Positions 25,405-36,395 of a stretch of 64,000 nucleotides of DNA are shown one piece after another. Below the pieces are notes generated by a model that was not told the origin of the DNA, ran no database searches, and saw nothing but the letters and a program-made list of their open reading frames with translations. Positions within the stretch are counted from its first letter, which is position 1; each line of letters starts with the position of its first letter. The DNA is taken from contig NZ_PVNK01000005.1 of NCBI RefSeq assembly GCF_002994615.1, forward strand, positions 105,041-169,040, given 5' to 3'. The position numbers were made by a program, and so were the translations under genes. Origin of the DNA: Enhygromyxa salina. Lineage in GTDB: Bacteria; Myxococcota_A; Polyangia; Nannocystales; Nannocystaceae.

Positions 25405-26730
25405 CTAGAACACCCCTGGCAGCATCCGCCAGCGAACGCGCCGACGGTACTCCGCCCACGCCGGGCCATACTTACGCGCGCAGCGTTCGTCATCCCGCAG
25501 CGAGCGGTGAACCAACAGGATCGCCAAGAACATCGGATAGAACCACGGCAACAGGCGCTCGGTCCCGACCGGCAGGGTCCAGGCCAGCGCGAGCCCGAGC
25601 TCGGGCAGGTAGTGGAAGTGCCGGGCGACCCCCCACCAGCCCGAGACCAACAGCTGGTTTTGGCGCGGCTGGCCGTCGGCGGGCACGTAGGTCGCGACGA
25701 TGATCTCGGGCTTTCGCCCCCAGATCTTGGTCTCGCCCCCGGTCGCCCGGACGCGCTGACGCTGCTCGTCGGCCGCGTAGTTGACCCGGATCGCAAGCAG
25801 CCCGAACGCGGTGATGGCCAGGGCGACGGCCGGCGACAGCGCGATCGGGTGGTTCACGAGGTAGAGCCCCGCGATCGTGTAGACGATCGGCAGCCACGCG
25901 CACACGCCCCAGCAGATGTAGAAGCCAAAGCGGTCGTGCATGATGTCGAGGGAGTTGAAGTAGCCGCCCTCCCACAAGAAGAACTTGAACACGTAGACGA
26001 CCTGCAGCCCGACGCAGACCGCCATCGAGGTGCTCAGGTGACCGTGGAGCTCGACCTGGGCCGCGGCGTAGCTGAGCACGATGATGCTCCAGCCCATCAT
26101 CGCGAAGCGACAGTTGAACAGCTGCTTGAGCTCGACGCCGAGCAGCCGCGGGTGCAGCTCCGTGCCCCAATAAAAGTCCCACAAGAGGTTGCCGGTCCCG
26201 CCCGCGTCGCTCGTCGACGGGGCGCGCAGGCCCTTGACGTAGAGCCACGCGCACAACACCAGGGCCAGCAAGCTCGAGGTCACCAGCAGCGCGCCGAAGT
26301 GGTGGTAGACCGCCGCGCCCGAGAACAGCCCGAGCGGGCCGGTCGCCGCGAACCACGCGACGTGGGTGATCACGAAGGCCGCGATGCCGTTGAGGCGGTA
26401 GGTGGGTCGGTTGCCCCGCGGCGTCACGGGCCCGAGGTGGCGCTTGCCCGGCAGCCCGCGCAAGAGCAGGAGCTGAAAGCCCAGCCACCCGAGGAGCATC
26501 GCGAGCGCGGTCCAGCTCGGCTCGGGGATGTGGCCGAGGAGCTCCCTCGCCGGGCTGCGCGCGGCCAACACGATGCTGCCGTCGTAGAAGGTCATCACGA
26601 CCCACAGCAGCGCGGCCACGGGCGGGGTCGAGATGACCAGCAGCAGCGGCACGAGCGAGGTCGTCAGCCAGCTACCGTTGCCTGCGAGCCAGTCGCCCAG
26701 GCCCCATTCATTCCTCGATTCATCACGCAC
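25405..26730 (-). CDS. 7-dehydrocholesterol reductase-like sterol delta-7 reductase (ERG4/ERG24 family)
   Basis: About 441 residues with 8-10 membrane segments. The C-terminus is diagnostic: LLVSGWWGVARHFHYLPEL, then FYPMFLAILLVHRSLRDDERC and YGPAWAEYRRRVRWRMLPGVF, close to animal DHCR7. The middle has FWxG-like YWGTELHPRLLGVELKQLFNCRFAMMGW. The family reduces the C7-C8 double bond of sterols with NADPH in membranes. Bacterial sterol synthesis is known from Nannocystis and relatives. No other sterol gene is in the window. Start: GTG 26730 fits the usual N-terminal length; a GTG 9 bp earlier is an alternative. A palindrome lies upstream. Confidence 0.9.
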   Translation of the reverse strand: MRDESRNEWGLGDWLAGNGSWLTTSLVPLLLVISTPPVAALLWVVMTFYDGSIVLAARSPARELLGHIPEPSWTALAMLLGWLGFQLLLLRGLPGKRHLGPVTPRGNRPTYRLNGIAAFVITHVAWFAATGPLGLFSGAAVYHHFGALLVTSSLLALVLCAWLYVKGLRAPSTSDAGGTGNLLWDFYWGTELHPRLLGVELKQLFNCRFAMMGWSIIVLSYAAAQVELHGHLSTSMAVCVGLQVVYVFKFFLWEGGYFNSLDIMHDRFGFYICWGVCAWLPIVYTIAGLYLVNHPIALSPAVALAITAFGLLAIRVNYAADEQRQRVRATGGETKIWGRKPEIIVATYVPADGQPRQNQLLVSGWWGVARHFHYLPELGLALAWTLPVGTERLLPWFYPMFLAILLVHRSLRDDERCARKYGPAWAEYRRRVRWRMLPGVF

Positions 26731-26782
26731 GCCCCGCACAGTCCACGCTCGACCATGACCTCGGCAATCGACGGGGCGTCGC

Positions 26783-26802
26783 ACGGTGACGGGCGTCACC
26801 GT
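26783..26802. promoter_or_regulatory. Perfect operator-like palindrome upstream of the sterol reductase
   Basis: ACGGTGACG (26783-26791) and CGTCACCGT (26794-26802) form a 9+9-bp inverted repeat with a 2-bp centre, about 53 bp upstream of the GTG. Flanking GGGGCG and CGCCCC can extend the pairing beyond a bulge. The geometry suits a dimeric repressor such as a TetR-type protein. Confidence 0.55.
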
Positions 26803-26947
26803 CGCCCCTCGGGCGCGACAATCGCCCCTTCGCGGGCGCGTGTGGCCGCTCAGCGCCCATTGACCCTGAGCGTAGGTCGTCCCAGGCCCGCAGACCCGGG
26901 CTCGGGGCGCGAAAAGCTTGCTCCGTGTCACACCCCGCGCGGGCGCG

Positions 26948-28633
26948 TCATCGCCCCACGAAGATCACCATGACCAGGCCCTGGTCGGCCCCGGCCTGGG
27001 CGACGCCGACCCCAACCCTGGCGTCGGCGGCCAGCGCTGCCCACAGATCGAGCGCGAGCAGATCCTCGAAGCTCCCCGCCCCAACCTGGTGCTGCTCGAG
27101 CGCCCCGAGCCCGAGCGAGGACAGCTGCTCGCGCAGCTCATCGTCGTCGAGCCCGGGCCCGAGGCCCGCGGCCCCGTCGGCCCGGCGCTGGGCCAGCTTG
27201 TTCATCTTTGCGTCCCACCGAAGCGCGGGCAGGCCCGCGGCCTCGCGCTGATCGTCGACCCGATCGCGCAGCGCCGAGCTCGGCTTGCTCGGCACGTCGG
27301 CGCCGGCCTTGGCGTAGAAATTTTGGGTCAGGAACACCGGCCGCGGCGCGTCGGCGGCCGTCGACTCGGGCTCGCCAAAGACCACGCCGATCCCGACGTG
27401 GGTCACGTCGGCCGCGACGAGGTTGGCGCGGTGGCCGGGGCTGTTCATCAGGCTCTCGTGGATGCCCTTGGGCCCGTAGCCCCGCGCGACGTTCTCGCGC
27501 ACGACGGTCCCAACGATCCCCGCGCGTGAGAAGCGGGCGCTGGCGTCCCCGGTCTTGGGTGAGACGTGGCCGACGAAGCCGTTGGCCGCCATGTCCTCGC
27601 TGTGGGCCTTGGCGACCATGGCCGCGCCCTCGTCCCACGCGAGGATCGGCAGGCCCCGGGCCTCGCGGAGCTCGTTGAGCAGATCGAAGTTGCTGCGCAC
27701 GATGTCGGCGCTGGTGACCTGCGGCCCGAGGCGCTCGTAGCCAAAGCGGATCTCGCTCGGTCGCTCGACGCCACAAAACACCCGGAAGTTGGCCACGACC
27801 TCGGGCCCGAGCTTGCCGTCGGCGAGGACCTCGACCTGGTAGGCGCCGTCTCCGGCGTCGCAGGGGACCACCGCCTGGATCGAGCCGTCGCTCCCGACCA
27901 CGGAGGGCAGCCGCGCCCAGCCGCCCTTGGGGTCGACCCGCTCGATCCGCGGCTTGGCGCGCCTGCCCAGGAGCTTGCCGCGGACCTCGATCTGAGCGCC
28001 GCCGCCGACGGTCACGGGGATCGGCTCGAGCTCGATCGCCCGCTCGACGAGCGCGACCATCATCCGGGTCCTGGCCCCGCCCTCGACGGCCTCGACGCCC
28101 ACGCCGACGCGCCAGCGGCCCTTGCCGAGGGCGCTGAGGACCTCGTCGACGAGCGCGTCGAGGGCCTCCTGGCAGTCGGGCTTGGCCGCGCGGTCGCAGC
28201 CGTGATCGCTGCCTTGGAGCTCGACGACGACGACCGCGGGCTGGGGGTCGGGGACGCCGTGCCAGGCCAGCAGCGCGTCGAGCAGCGTCGGGGGCATGTC
28301 GAAGCGGCTGGGGCTGGCGAGGGCGAGGTCGCCGACCATGGCCGAGAGCGCGGGGTCGTGGGTCAGGTCGCCGCGAAACCCGTCCTCGATCGCGCTGAGG
28401 ATCGCCTGCTCGACCTCGCTGAGCGGGTGCGCCCGATCGACGCCGTAGGTCTGGGCCGGGCTGCCGCTCGCGTGGGCGACGGCCTCGATCTCGCGGATGT
28501 GCCGGGTGTTGCCCTGGCTCGGGCTCGGGGCCGCGGTCGGGGTGTGGGGGCCGCCGTCGCACCCGAGCGCGGCACAGATCAGCAAGGCCAGGCTCGCGCC
28601 CGCGAGCCGCCACGGGCGAGGACGCCGCGTCAC
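26948..28633 (-). CDS. CAP-domain (SCP/PR-1-like) lipoprotein
   Basis: 561 residues, starting at GTG that overlaps the upstream stop (GTGA). The signal peptide ends in a lipobox LICAALGC (Cys25). Residues about 215-310 look like an Ig-type fold. The CAP domain follows (about 325-460), with AWDEGAAMVAKAHSEDMAANGFVGHVSP, VRENVARGY, IHESLMNSPGHRANL and HVGIGVVF holding the conserved His/Glu set. The C-terminal 100 residues begin QREAAGLPALRWDAKMNKLAQRRA, which looks like the start of a second, incomplete CAP unit. It is probably surface-exposed; the activity of bacterial CAP proteins is not well defined. Confidence 0.9.
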   Translation of the reverse strand: MTRRPRPWRLAGASLALLICAALGCDGGPHTPTAAPSPSQGNTRHIREIEAVAHASGSPAQTYGVDRAHPLSEVEQAILSAIEDGFRGDLTHDPALSAMVGDLALASPSRFDMPPTLLDALLAWHGVPDPQPAVVVVELQGSDHGCDRAAKPDCQEALDALVDEVLSALGKGRWRVGVGVEAVEGGARTRMMVALVERAIELEPIPVTVGGGAQIEVRGKLLGRRAKPRIERVDPKGGWARLPSVVGSDGSIQAVVPCDAGDGAYQVEVLADGKLGPEVVANFRVFCGVERPSEIRFGYERLGPQVTSADIVRSNFDLLNELREARGLPILAWDEGAAMVAKAHSEDMAANGFVGHVSPKTGDASARFSRAGIVGTVVRENVARGYGPKGIHESLMNSPGHRANLVAADVTHVGIGVVFGEPESTAADAPRPVFLTQNFYAKAGADVPSKPSSALRDRVDDQREAAGLPALRWDAKMNKLAQRRADGAAGLGPGLDDDELREQLSSLGLGALEQHQVGAGSFEDLLALDLWAALAADARVGVGVAQAGADQGLVMVIFVGR

Positions 28634-29907
28634 GACCCCGCCCCCGGCTCGACCAAGATCAGCTCGGCCGCGTTGCCCCAGGCGTGAAAATCAGGCTCGA
28701 GGGTCGGGCTGAGGGCGAGGCCAACCTGGCGCTTGCGATCGGGCTTGTCGAGGCGAAACACGTTGATGCGCAGCTCCTGTCCGGGCGCGGGGGGGCAGCT
28801 GACCGTGGTCTCGGCGCACAGCTCGGCCCACGAAAACGCGAGCTCGACGGTCCAGCCCCGATCGCCGCCACGGCGCTCGAGCTCGCCGTCGAGGGCCACG
28901 GCGCTGCGCCAGCCGCCGTTCCAGGCCTCGTCGCCCGCGCGATACTTGGGGAAGCGCGCGTCGAATTTGACGTTGCGGGCCGAGACCTGGTGCTCGAGGT
29001 AGCGGGCGCCGGAATTGTCGCCCGCGATGAAGACCTCGAAGGCCTCGTCACGGTAGAGCGGCTGATCGCGCTCGCGATGCTTGGCGTAGAGGTCGGGATC
29101 GGGCAGCGAGCCCGCGACGTAGAGGTGGGCCTCATCCCACGCGAACCACACCTCGCTCGGGCCGCCGAGCCGCGCGTCGAGCTCGGTGCTCGGCTCGCCC
29201 GTGCGGCTGTGCACGAGCCGCGCGGGTCGGCCGGCCCAGGCGGGCTCGTCGAGCACGCCGTCGAGGGTGATCGCGTCGGGCGAGGACAGGCCGAGGGCCT
29301 CGACCCGCGTGGGCCGGGGCTCGACGGGGACCAGGCCCAGGATCAAGCGCCCGCCCGGCGAGCGGGTCTGGTCCGAGAGCATCTCGGAGCGCGGACCCTC
29401 GACGGCCGAGAGGAGCGTGCGCCCGCGGCTGAGCTCGAGCGCGACCACGGCCCACTCGGCGTGCCACCTGGGCCCCGGCGGCGGGAGCTCGAAGCGCTGC
29501 GGGCCGTCGTCTTCGATCGTGATCTCGACCCACTCGCTGCGTGGATCCGCGGGCTGGCCAGGCATGTCGTGGGCGACCTCCTGGCGGGCCGCGCCGCGCG
29601 GGGGCAGGAGGCCGAGCTTGCCCTTCGCGCCGCGCAGACCGGTGGTCTCGAACTCGACGATCACGGCCTGGCCCGAAGCTCCGATCCGCGCGGGGATCAG
29701 CGGCGTCGGGCCGATCCGGCGCCCGTCGATGGTCGCGAGCGGCAGCGCGATCTCGCCCAAGAAGCGCTCGCCCTCGCCCTCGTCTTCGAAGGGCTCGACG
29801 ACCTCCGCGCGCCGATCAGGCGGCGCAGCGTCGGCCCCGGCGCAGGCCCCCAGCCACGGGCAGACCCACGAACACAGCATGCAGGCGTGGATCTGGCGAC
29901 GCAGCAA
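28630..29907 (-). CDS. CBM9-like-domain lipoprotein
   Basis: 425 residues. The N-terminus holds a short signal with WLGACAG as candidate lipobox. The middle is beta-rich without an assigned family. The C-terminal 215 residues match the CBM9-like (DOMON-related) fold found in sugar- or heme-binding proteins: ITLDGVLDEPAWAG, EVWFAWDEAHLYVAG, RDEAFEVFIAG, LEHQVSARNVKFDARF, WTVELAFSWAEL, and ELRINVFRLD. It is probably attached to the outer membrane. It shares a 4-bp overlap with the CAP lipoprotein and lies 9 bp after the TPR gene. Confidence 0.85.
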   Translation of the reverse strand: MLRRQIHACMLCSWVCPWLGACAGADAAPPDRRAEVVEPFEDEGEGERFLGEIALPLATIDGRRIGPTPLIPARIGASGQAVIVEFETTGLRGAKGKLGLLPPRGAARQEVAHDMPGQPADPRSEWVEITIEDDGPQRFELPPPGPRWHAEWAVVALELSRGRTLLSAVEGPRSEMLSDQTRSPGGRLILGLVPVEPRPTRVEALGLSSPDAITLDGVLDEPAWAGRPARLVHSRTGEPSTELDARLGGPSEVWFAWDEAHLYVAGSLPDPDLYAKHRERDQPLYRDEAFEVFIAGDNSGARYLEHQVSARNVKFDARFPKYRAGDEAWNGGWRSAVALDGELERRGGDRGWTVELAFSWAELCAETTVSCPPAPGQELRINVFRLDKPDRKRQVGLALSPTLEPDFHAWGNAAELILVEPGAGS

Positions 29908-29916
29908 AGGAGCACC

Positions 29917-30624
29917 TCAGAAGCGAAACACGACGCCGCCCGCAGGCGTCGGCCTGCGCGCCGCGCCCGTGGCGGTGTCTTGGCTGTCCTCGACCGCAGA
30001 CGCGACCGCGATCCCGACGATCGCCCCCGCCGAAGCCACGATCGCCCCGAGCGTGACCCAAAAGTACCACTTCTTGACGATCGGCTCGGGCGCGGGCGTG
30101 TCGACGACCTCGGGCGGGGGCGGCAGCTTCGGGGCCAGGGCCGCGAGGCGATCGGCGCGCTCACGGTCGAGGCGCTCGCGGTGCGAGGACTCGGGCTCGT
30201 CGGCCCGGGTCCCCCGCGACGCGGCCTCGAGCTCGGCGATCTTGGCTCGAATTTCCTCGCGCTCGTCGGCGCCCTCGGGCAGGGCCTCGAGCGCCTGGCC
30301 GTAGGCTCGCTTGGCGTTGGCGTAGTCGCCGAGCGCCTCCCAGACCTCGGCCTCGAGCTGGAAGTTGGCCGCGCTGGGCTCGGCCTCGCTGCGGGCGAGC
30401 GCGAGCTCGCGAGCCGTCGTCAGATCGCCGTCTTCGAGGGCCGCGCGGATCAGCGCCGCGTCCGGGGCCGACTCGGGCGCGGGCGCCTCGGACAATTCCT
30501 GGCGCGGCGCCTCGACCTCGGCAGGCGCGGCGTGGATCGTCGTCGGCGCCATCGAGCCGAGCGCCAACGCTACGGCCCCCGCGCACACGCGATGTCCGGT
30601 CCTGTTGCGCACGAGCCTAGTCAT
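29917..30624 (-). CDS. Secreted TPR-like protein with a C-terminal TM segment
   Basis: 235 residues. The signal peptide is CAGAVALALGSMAPTTIHAA. TPR-like helices (about 55-130; LIRAALEDGDLTTARELAL, AEVWEALGDYANAKRAYGQA) are followed by a charged coiled-coil-like stretch and one TM segment (FWVTLGAIVASAGAIVGIAV). The ATG at 30624 overlaps the kinase stop by 8 bp. It parallels the TPR protein at 22923 in both position after a kinase and design. Confidence 0.85.
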   Translation of the reverse strand: MTRLVRNRTGHRVCAGAVALALGSMAPTTIHAAPAEVEAPRQELSEAPAPESAPDAALIRAALEDGDLTTARELALARSEAEPSAANFQLEAEVWEALGDYANAKRAYGQALEALPEGADEREEIRAKIAELEAASRGTRADEPESSHRERLDRERADRLAALAPKLPPPPEVVDTPAPEPIVKKWYFWVTLGAIVASAGAIVGIAVASAVEDSQDTATGAARRPTPAGGVVFRF

Positions 30625-32473
30625 ACACGTCGTCTTTGATGGTGGGCAGCTCCGGATCTGGTTTTGTGTCGGGCGGCGGAGGATCGGGCGTGCTCGGTGG
30701 GGGATCTGCCGGGGCCGGCTCGGGCTCCGCCGGGCTCGGCTCGGTCTTCTTGGGCTTGGGCTTCGGCTTCGGCTTCGGCTTGGCCCCGGAGCCGCGCTTG
30801 GAGCGCGAGCCCTCTGAGCTGCGTGAGTCGCCCGCAGGCGGCTTGGCCTCCGTCTCATCGGCGGGCGCCGCTTCGGACGGCGCGAGCTCGGGAGCTTCGG
30901 GGCTGAGCGCGACCGGGTCTTCCACGTCCGGCGTCGGCGTCGGCGTGGGCGTGGGCGTGGGCGTGGATGCGGGCGAGTCGACCGGCTCCGCGAGCACCGC
31001 TGAGTTCGCGGCCCCCTTCTCATCGGCACCTGGGCCTCGGTCTTCACCCGACACCCACAGGCCCGCCGCAGCTGCGCTCCCGAGCAGGACCACCGCGCCG
31101 ATGGCGATCGCCACGCGCCGCCCCGCTAGCGAACGCCCCCTCGCCACCGCGGGCTCGGGCCGGAGTTCGTTCGGGGTCGCGGCCGCGGTGTGTCCGATCG
31201 CCCTGCCTTCGCGGCCCCCCGTGGCGACGCTGCTGCCCGTGGCGAAGCTGTCCATCAAAGGCGGCGCCGTCGGCCGCTCGGCGACCGGCTGCCCTCCCCC
31301 ACCCTCGGCCAACACCTGGGTGTCTTCGCCCGGACCCGAGGCGCCATCGCGCAGGCCCGTGACGACCCGCGCGAGCGTCGACTGGTGGCGCGAACGCAGC
31401 GATCGCAGCGTGGCGGCGAGGCCCTCGGCCGAGGGGCGCGCGGCCGGATCCTTGGCGAGCAAGGTCATGCACAAGCTGGCGACCTCGTCGGGGATCGGCC
31501 GCTCGGGCGCGGCCTGACGCGGGTCGAGGGGCTCGTCGTGGACGTGGCGGGCGAGGATCCCCATGAAGCTCTCGGCCACGAAGGGCACGTTGCCGGTCAG
31601 CATCTCGTAGAGGATCACGCCGACGCTGTAGAGATCGGCGGCGGGGGTCAGCTGCGCGCCCATGACCCGCTCGGGCGCGAGGTAGTAGGGCGTGCCCAGG
31701 AGCGAGCCCTGCTGGGTCACGAAGCCCTGGCACTCGGCGGTGATCTTGGCGAGGCCGAAGTCGAGGATCTTGATCTGCGCCGGGCCGAGCGCTGGGTCGC
31801 CGCGGCCTCGCTCGCTCGCGCGGGTCGGATCCGGCGCGCAGCAAAACACGTTGGCTGGCTTGATGTCGCGGTGGATCACGCTGGCTCGGTGGGCGGCCGC
31901 GAGCCCCTCGCACAGCTGCGCGAGCAGCTCGAGGCCGACGTCGAGGGTCGCGCCCCGGTCCATCCACGCCTCGAGGCTCTCGCCGTCGAGCAGCTCCATG
32001 ACCATGTAGGTCTGCTGTCCGCCCGGGCCCGCGTGGCTGGCGAAGTCCACGACCGTGACGATCTGCGGCGTGCCGACGCGGCTGGCCGCGAGCGCCTCTT
32101 GTTGGAAGCGCGCGAGGTTCTCGGCCTCGCGCGCCGCGTCGCGCCGCAGCAGCTTGAGCGCCACCCGACGCTGGAGCACGGTGTGCTCGGCCTCGTAGAC
32201 CCGACCCATGCCGCCCTCGCCGAGCAAGCGCACGACCCGGTAGCGCTCGCCGACCCTCGCGCCGGGCTCGAGCGCGGGATCGGGATCGGTACGATCCTCG
32301 CTGCCGAAGCGAAAGGGTCGAGTCGCGCGCCCGCCTCCGCCCTCCGCGATCTGGGTCGGGCGATCGCGCTCGGTGACGGCCCGCCGAAACCGCGGCCCGC
32401 TGACCGAGGCAGGCGCCTGCTCCGGCTGCTTCGGCATCCACGCGGCCGTTCCCGAGCCCGACACGGGAGCCAC
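30617..32473 (-). CDS. Hanks-type Ser/Thr protein kinase with TM segment and Lys-Pro tail
   Basis: About 618 residues. The kinase domain has LLGEGGMGRVYEAEH, the ALKLL lysine, VIHRDIKPANVF, ILDFGLAK, GTPYYLAPERV and DLYSVGVILYEMLTG. A Gly/Ala-rich juxtamembrane region leads to one TM segment (VAIAIGAVVLLGSAAAAGLW). The extracytoplasmic tail has PTPTPTPTP and KPKPKPKPKPKK stretches. No ATG is near the probable start; GTG 32473 or ATG 32437 are possible, and I give the former with low certainty. The gene is divergent from 32533 with a short gap and is followed by its TPR partner. Confidence 0.9.
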   Translation of the reverse strand: MAPVSGSGTAAWMPKQPEQAPASVSGPRFRRAVTERDRPTQIAEGGGGRATRPFRFGSEDRTDPDPALEPGARVGERYRVVRLLGEGGMGRVYEAEHTVLQRRVALKLLRRDAAREAENLARFQQEALAASRVGTPQIVTVVDFASHAGPGGQQTYMVMELLDGESLEAWMDRGATLDVGLELLAQLCEGLAAAHRASVIHRDIKPANVFCCAPDPTRASERGRGDPALGPAQIKILDFGLAKITAECQGFVTQQGSLLGTPYYLAPERVMGAQLTPAADLYSVGVILYEMLTGNVPFVAESFMGILARHVHDEPLDPRQAAPERPIPDEVASLCMTLLAKDPAARPSAEGLAATLRSLRSRHQSTLARVVTGLRDGASGPGEDTQVLAEGGGGQPVAERPTAPPLMDSFATGSSVATGGREGRAIGHTAAATPNELRPEPAVARGRSLAGRRVAIAIGAVVLLGSAAAAGLWVSGEDRGPGADEKGAANSAVLAEPVDSPASTPTPTPTPTPTPDVEDPVALSPEAPELAPSEAAPADETEAKPPAGDSRSSEGSRSKRGSGAKPKPKPKPKPKKTEPSPAEPEPAPADPPPSTPDPPPPDTKPDPELPTIKDDVYD

Positions 32474-32532
32474 GTTAGCACTGTCGCCGGGCCCTCGCCG
32501 ATCCCGGGTCAAATACGCTACAACTCCGGGCC

Positions 32533-33393
32533 GTGTCCAAGAGTGCCCGAAAGCTCGACGCCCTCGCGGCCCTGCTCGAGCGCACCGGCGGCGATCCCAA
32601 GCGGATCGAGGCCGTGCGCCGCGCCCAAAACTTCCGCCGATCGTGGGTCGACCTCGCCGAGATCCTCGTCCAGGTCCGGACCCACAACCTGTACGAGAAG
32701 TGGGGCTACAGCGATCTGTACGCCTACGCCCAAGACGAGCTCACGCTCAAGCGCGGGACCGTGGACAAGCTGACGATCAGCTACAACACCCTCGAGCGCC
32801 ACGCCCCCCACGTGCTCGAGCGTGACGGCGTCGCGACCACGATCCCGTCCTACGATTCGCTCGACTACTACCACCGCACGGTCGGCGAGCTCGAGGCCGT
32901 GGCCCCGCCCACCGAAGAGGCCGCCAACGAGGATCCCGAGCTCCCGCGGCGCCGCGGCCGGGTCCCGCAGCTGCCCGGGCCGGAGCTGCGCCAGGAGCTC
33001 GAGGACGCGGTCTTCAACGAGGGCCAGGCCCTCGGCGAGCTGCGCCGCCGCTTCGACCCCCACTTCTTCCCCAAGCCCAAGGGCGCCGACGAGCTCGACC
33101 GGCTCAAGAAGGCCAGCTCGACCGCGCGCAAGCTCGCCGAGCTCCTCACCGAGATCGACGGGCTGCCCGACACCCAGGTCCGCAAGCTCGAGGCCGAGCT
33201 CGGCAAGCTCCGCACGAAGCTCGACGAGCTCGCCGCGCCGATGAAGGAGCAGGTCCTCGCGGCCACGACCCGCGCCAACAAGCGCGCGCTCAAGGCCCGG
33301 GCCAAGCTCGCCGAGCAGCTCGCGGGCGAGGCCAGCGAGTCGGCCCCGCCAAAGGCCAGCGCCAAGACGGCCAAGAAGCGCAAGAGCTCGTAA
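32533..33393 (+). CDS. Unassigned helical protein with Lys/Ala-rich C-terminus
   Basis: 286 residues starting at GTG. I do not recognise the family. Residues 1-95 are helical, with KWGYSDLYAYAQDELTLKRGTVDKL, which could hold a helix-turn-helix. Residues 170-265 look like a coiled coil (KKASSTARKLAELLTEI, then LEAELGKLRTKLDELAAP). The end (KASAKTAKKRKSS) resembles histone H1/KfrA-like basic tails. A nucleic-acid-binding role is plausible but unproven. The gene is divergent from a kinase gene. Confidence 0.85.
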   Translation: MSKSARKLDALAALLERTGGDPKRIEAVRRAQNFRRSWVDLAEILVQVRTHNLYEKWGYSDLYAYAQDELTLKRGTVDKLTISYNTLERHAPHVLERDGVATTIPSYDSLDYYHRTVGELEAVAPPTEEAANEDPELPRRRGRVPQLPGPELRQELEDAVFNEGQALGELRRRFDPHFFPKPKGADELDRLKKASSTARKLAELLTEIDGLPDTQVRKLEAELGKLRTKLDELAAPMKEQVLAATTRANKRALKARAKLAEQLAGEASESAPPKASAKTAKKRKSS

Positions 33394-33429
33394 AGGGGGT
33401 CGCGGCCGCGGGCTCGGACCGCGGCGCGC

Positions 33430-34329
33430 TCACGGCCCGCGCGCGAGCTTCAGCCAGTCACGGAGCTGGGGGTCGTCGCGCTCGCGGGCCGCGTCGGCGG
33501 ACAGCGCCATGATCGCCTCGGCGACCTCACCGAGCCGAGGCACCACCGCGAACGCGGCCGCGCGCACGCGAGGCTCGGGGTCGCGCTCGATGATCGCAAG
33601 CAGCGGGGCCCGGAGCTGGCCCGCGTCCTCGCCGTGGTCCAGGAGGCGCTCGAGCGCGCCGAGCCGATCCGCGGGCTCGGGGCTCGCCAGCGCCCGGCCG
33701 AGCGCCGTCCGGCGTCGCGCGGTCCAGGGTTGATCGCTCCCGACGGCCACCCGATCGAAGGGCAGCGCCAGCGAGACGCCATCGATGTCGAGGCCGAACA
33801 AGCTCGGCAGCCCCTCGCCGAGGCCCTGCGCGCGCTCGCGGAGCTCGGCGCCCAGCGCCCGACCGGCGCCGAGATCGGGCTCATCGCCCGCGTCGACGAG
33901 CTCGAGCCCGAGCTCGCGCAAGCTCCGACCCGGCGAGGAGCCGGGGGCCAGCAACAGCTCCACGCATCCACGCAGCGCCTCAATCTCCCCGCGCAGGCGC
34001 AGGCGCAGCACGAAGGCCGCGTCGGGCCGGTCGAGCAGGAGCCCGAGCCGTTCGGGCGTCGCCTGGCCAACGCTGAGGTCGGCGATCTGCCCGTGGTCGC
34101 GGACCACGTAGGGCCGACCGAGGCGCGAATCCTGGGCCAGGATCACCCGGGGACCGAGGCGGTCACGCAGGGCCCGCGCGCGCCTCCGCAGGGTCTTGCG
34201 CTCGGGTCGAGCGACCCCGCCCCGATCGAGGCGCATCCGGATCGCAAGCCACTCGCCGAGCAGATCGCCCTCGGCCTGGAGCCGGTCCGCGATCACGGGG
34301 ATCTCGGCCAGCTGATCGGGATCCCACAC
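33430..34329 (-). CDS. TIGR02996-like N-terminus with C-terminal HEAT-like repeats
   Basis: 299 residues starting at GTG. The first 40 residues (IPVIADRLQAEGDLLGEWLAIRMRLD) resemble the repeat-companion domain TIGR02996, common in myxobacterial and planctomycete proteins with leucine-rich or HEAT repeats. The C-terminal 90 residues (DRLGALERLLDHGEDAGQL, then ERDPEPRVRAAAFAVVPRLGEV) fit two HEAT repeats. A binding or scaffold role is likely; no catalytic motif is seen. Confidence 0.8.
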   Translation of the reverse strand: MWDPDQLAEIPVIADRLQAEGDLLGEWLAIRMRLDRGGVARPERKTLRRRARALRDRLGPRVILAQDSRLGRPYVVRDHGQIADLSVGQATPERLGLLLDRPDAAFVLRLRLRGEIEALRGCVELLLAPGSSPGRSLRELGLELVDAGDEPDLGAGRALGAELRERAQGLGEGLPSLFGLDIDGVSLALPFDRVAVGSDQPWTARRRTALGRALASPEPADRLGALERLLDHGEDAGQLRAPLLAIIERDPEPRVRAAAFAVVPRLGEVAEAIMALSADAARERDDPQLRDWLKLARGP

Positions 34330-34376
34330 GATGACGACAATAGCTCAGCGCGGCGAGGCTATGCGAGACTCCGCCC

Positions 34377-36245
<1,869 letters not shown>

Positions 36246-36395
36246 CACGCTGACGTCGTCGGCGAGCTCCCGGCCAAGCGGCTCGAGTTTCGTGGCTGGG
36301 ACCGCTCTTGGCGACGGGCTCCCCGTGGCCGCCGAGCTCGTCGCGACGAGCTGGCGGCGGCCTTGGTGGTTGCGAGGCGACCCGACCGCCGCGCC

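Noticed and set aside
25399..25408. GGGCTGCTAG, the complement of part of the 166-bp repeat arm
   Set aside because: It is only 10 bp, includes the stop codon of the sterol reductase and has no inverted partner, so chance is likely.
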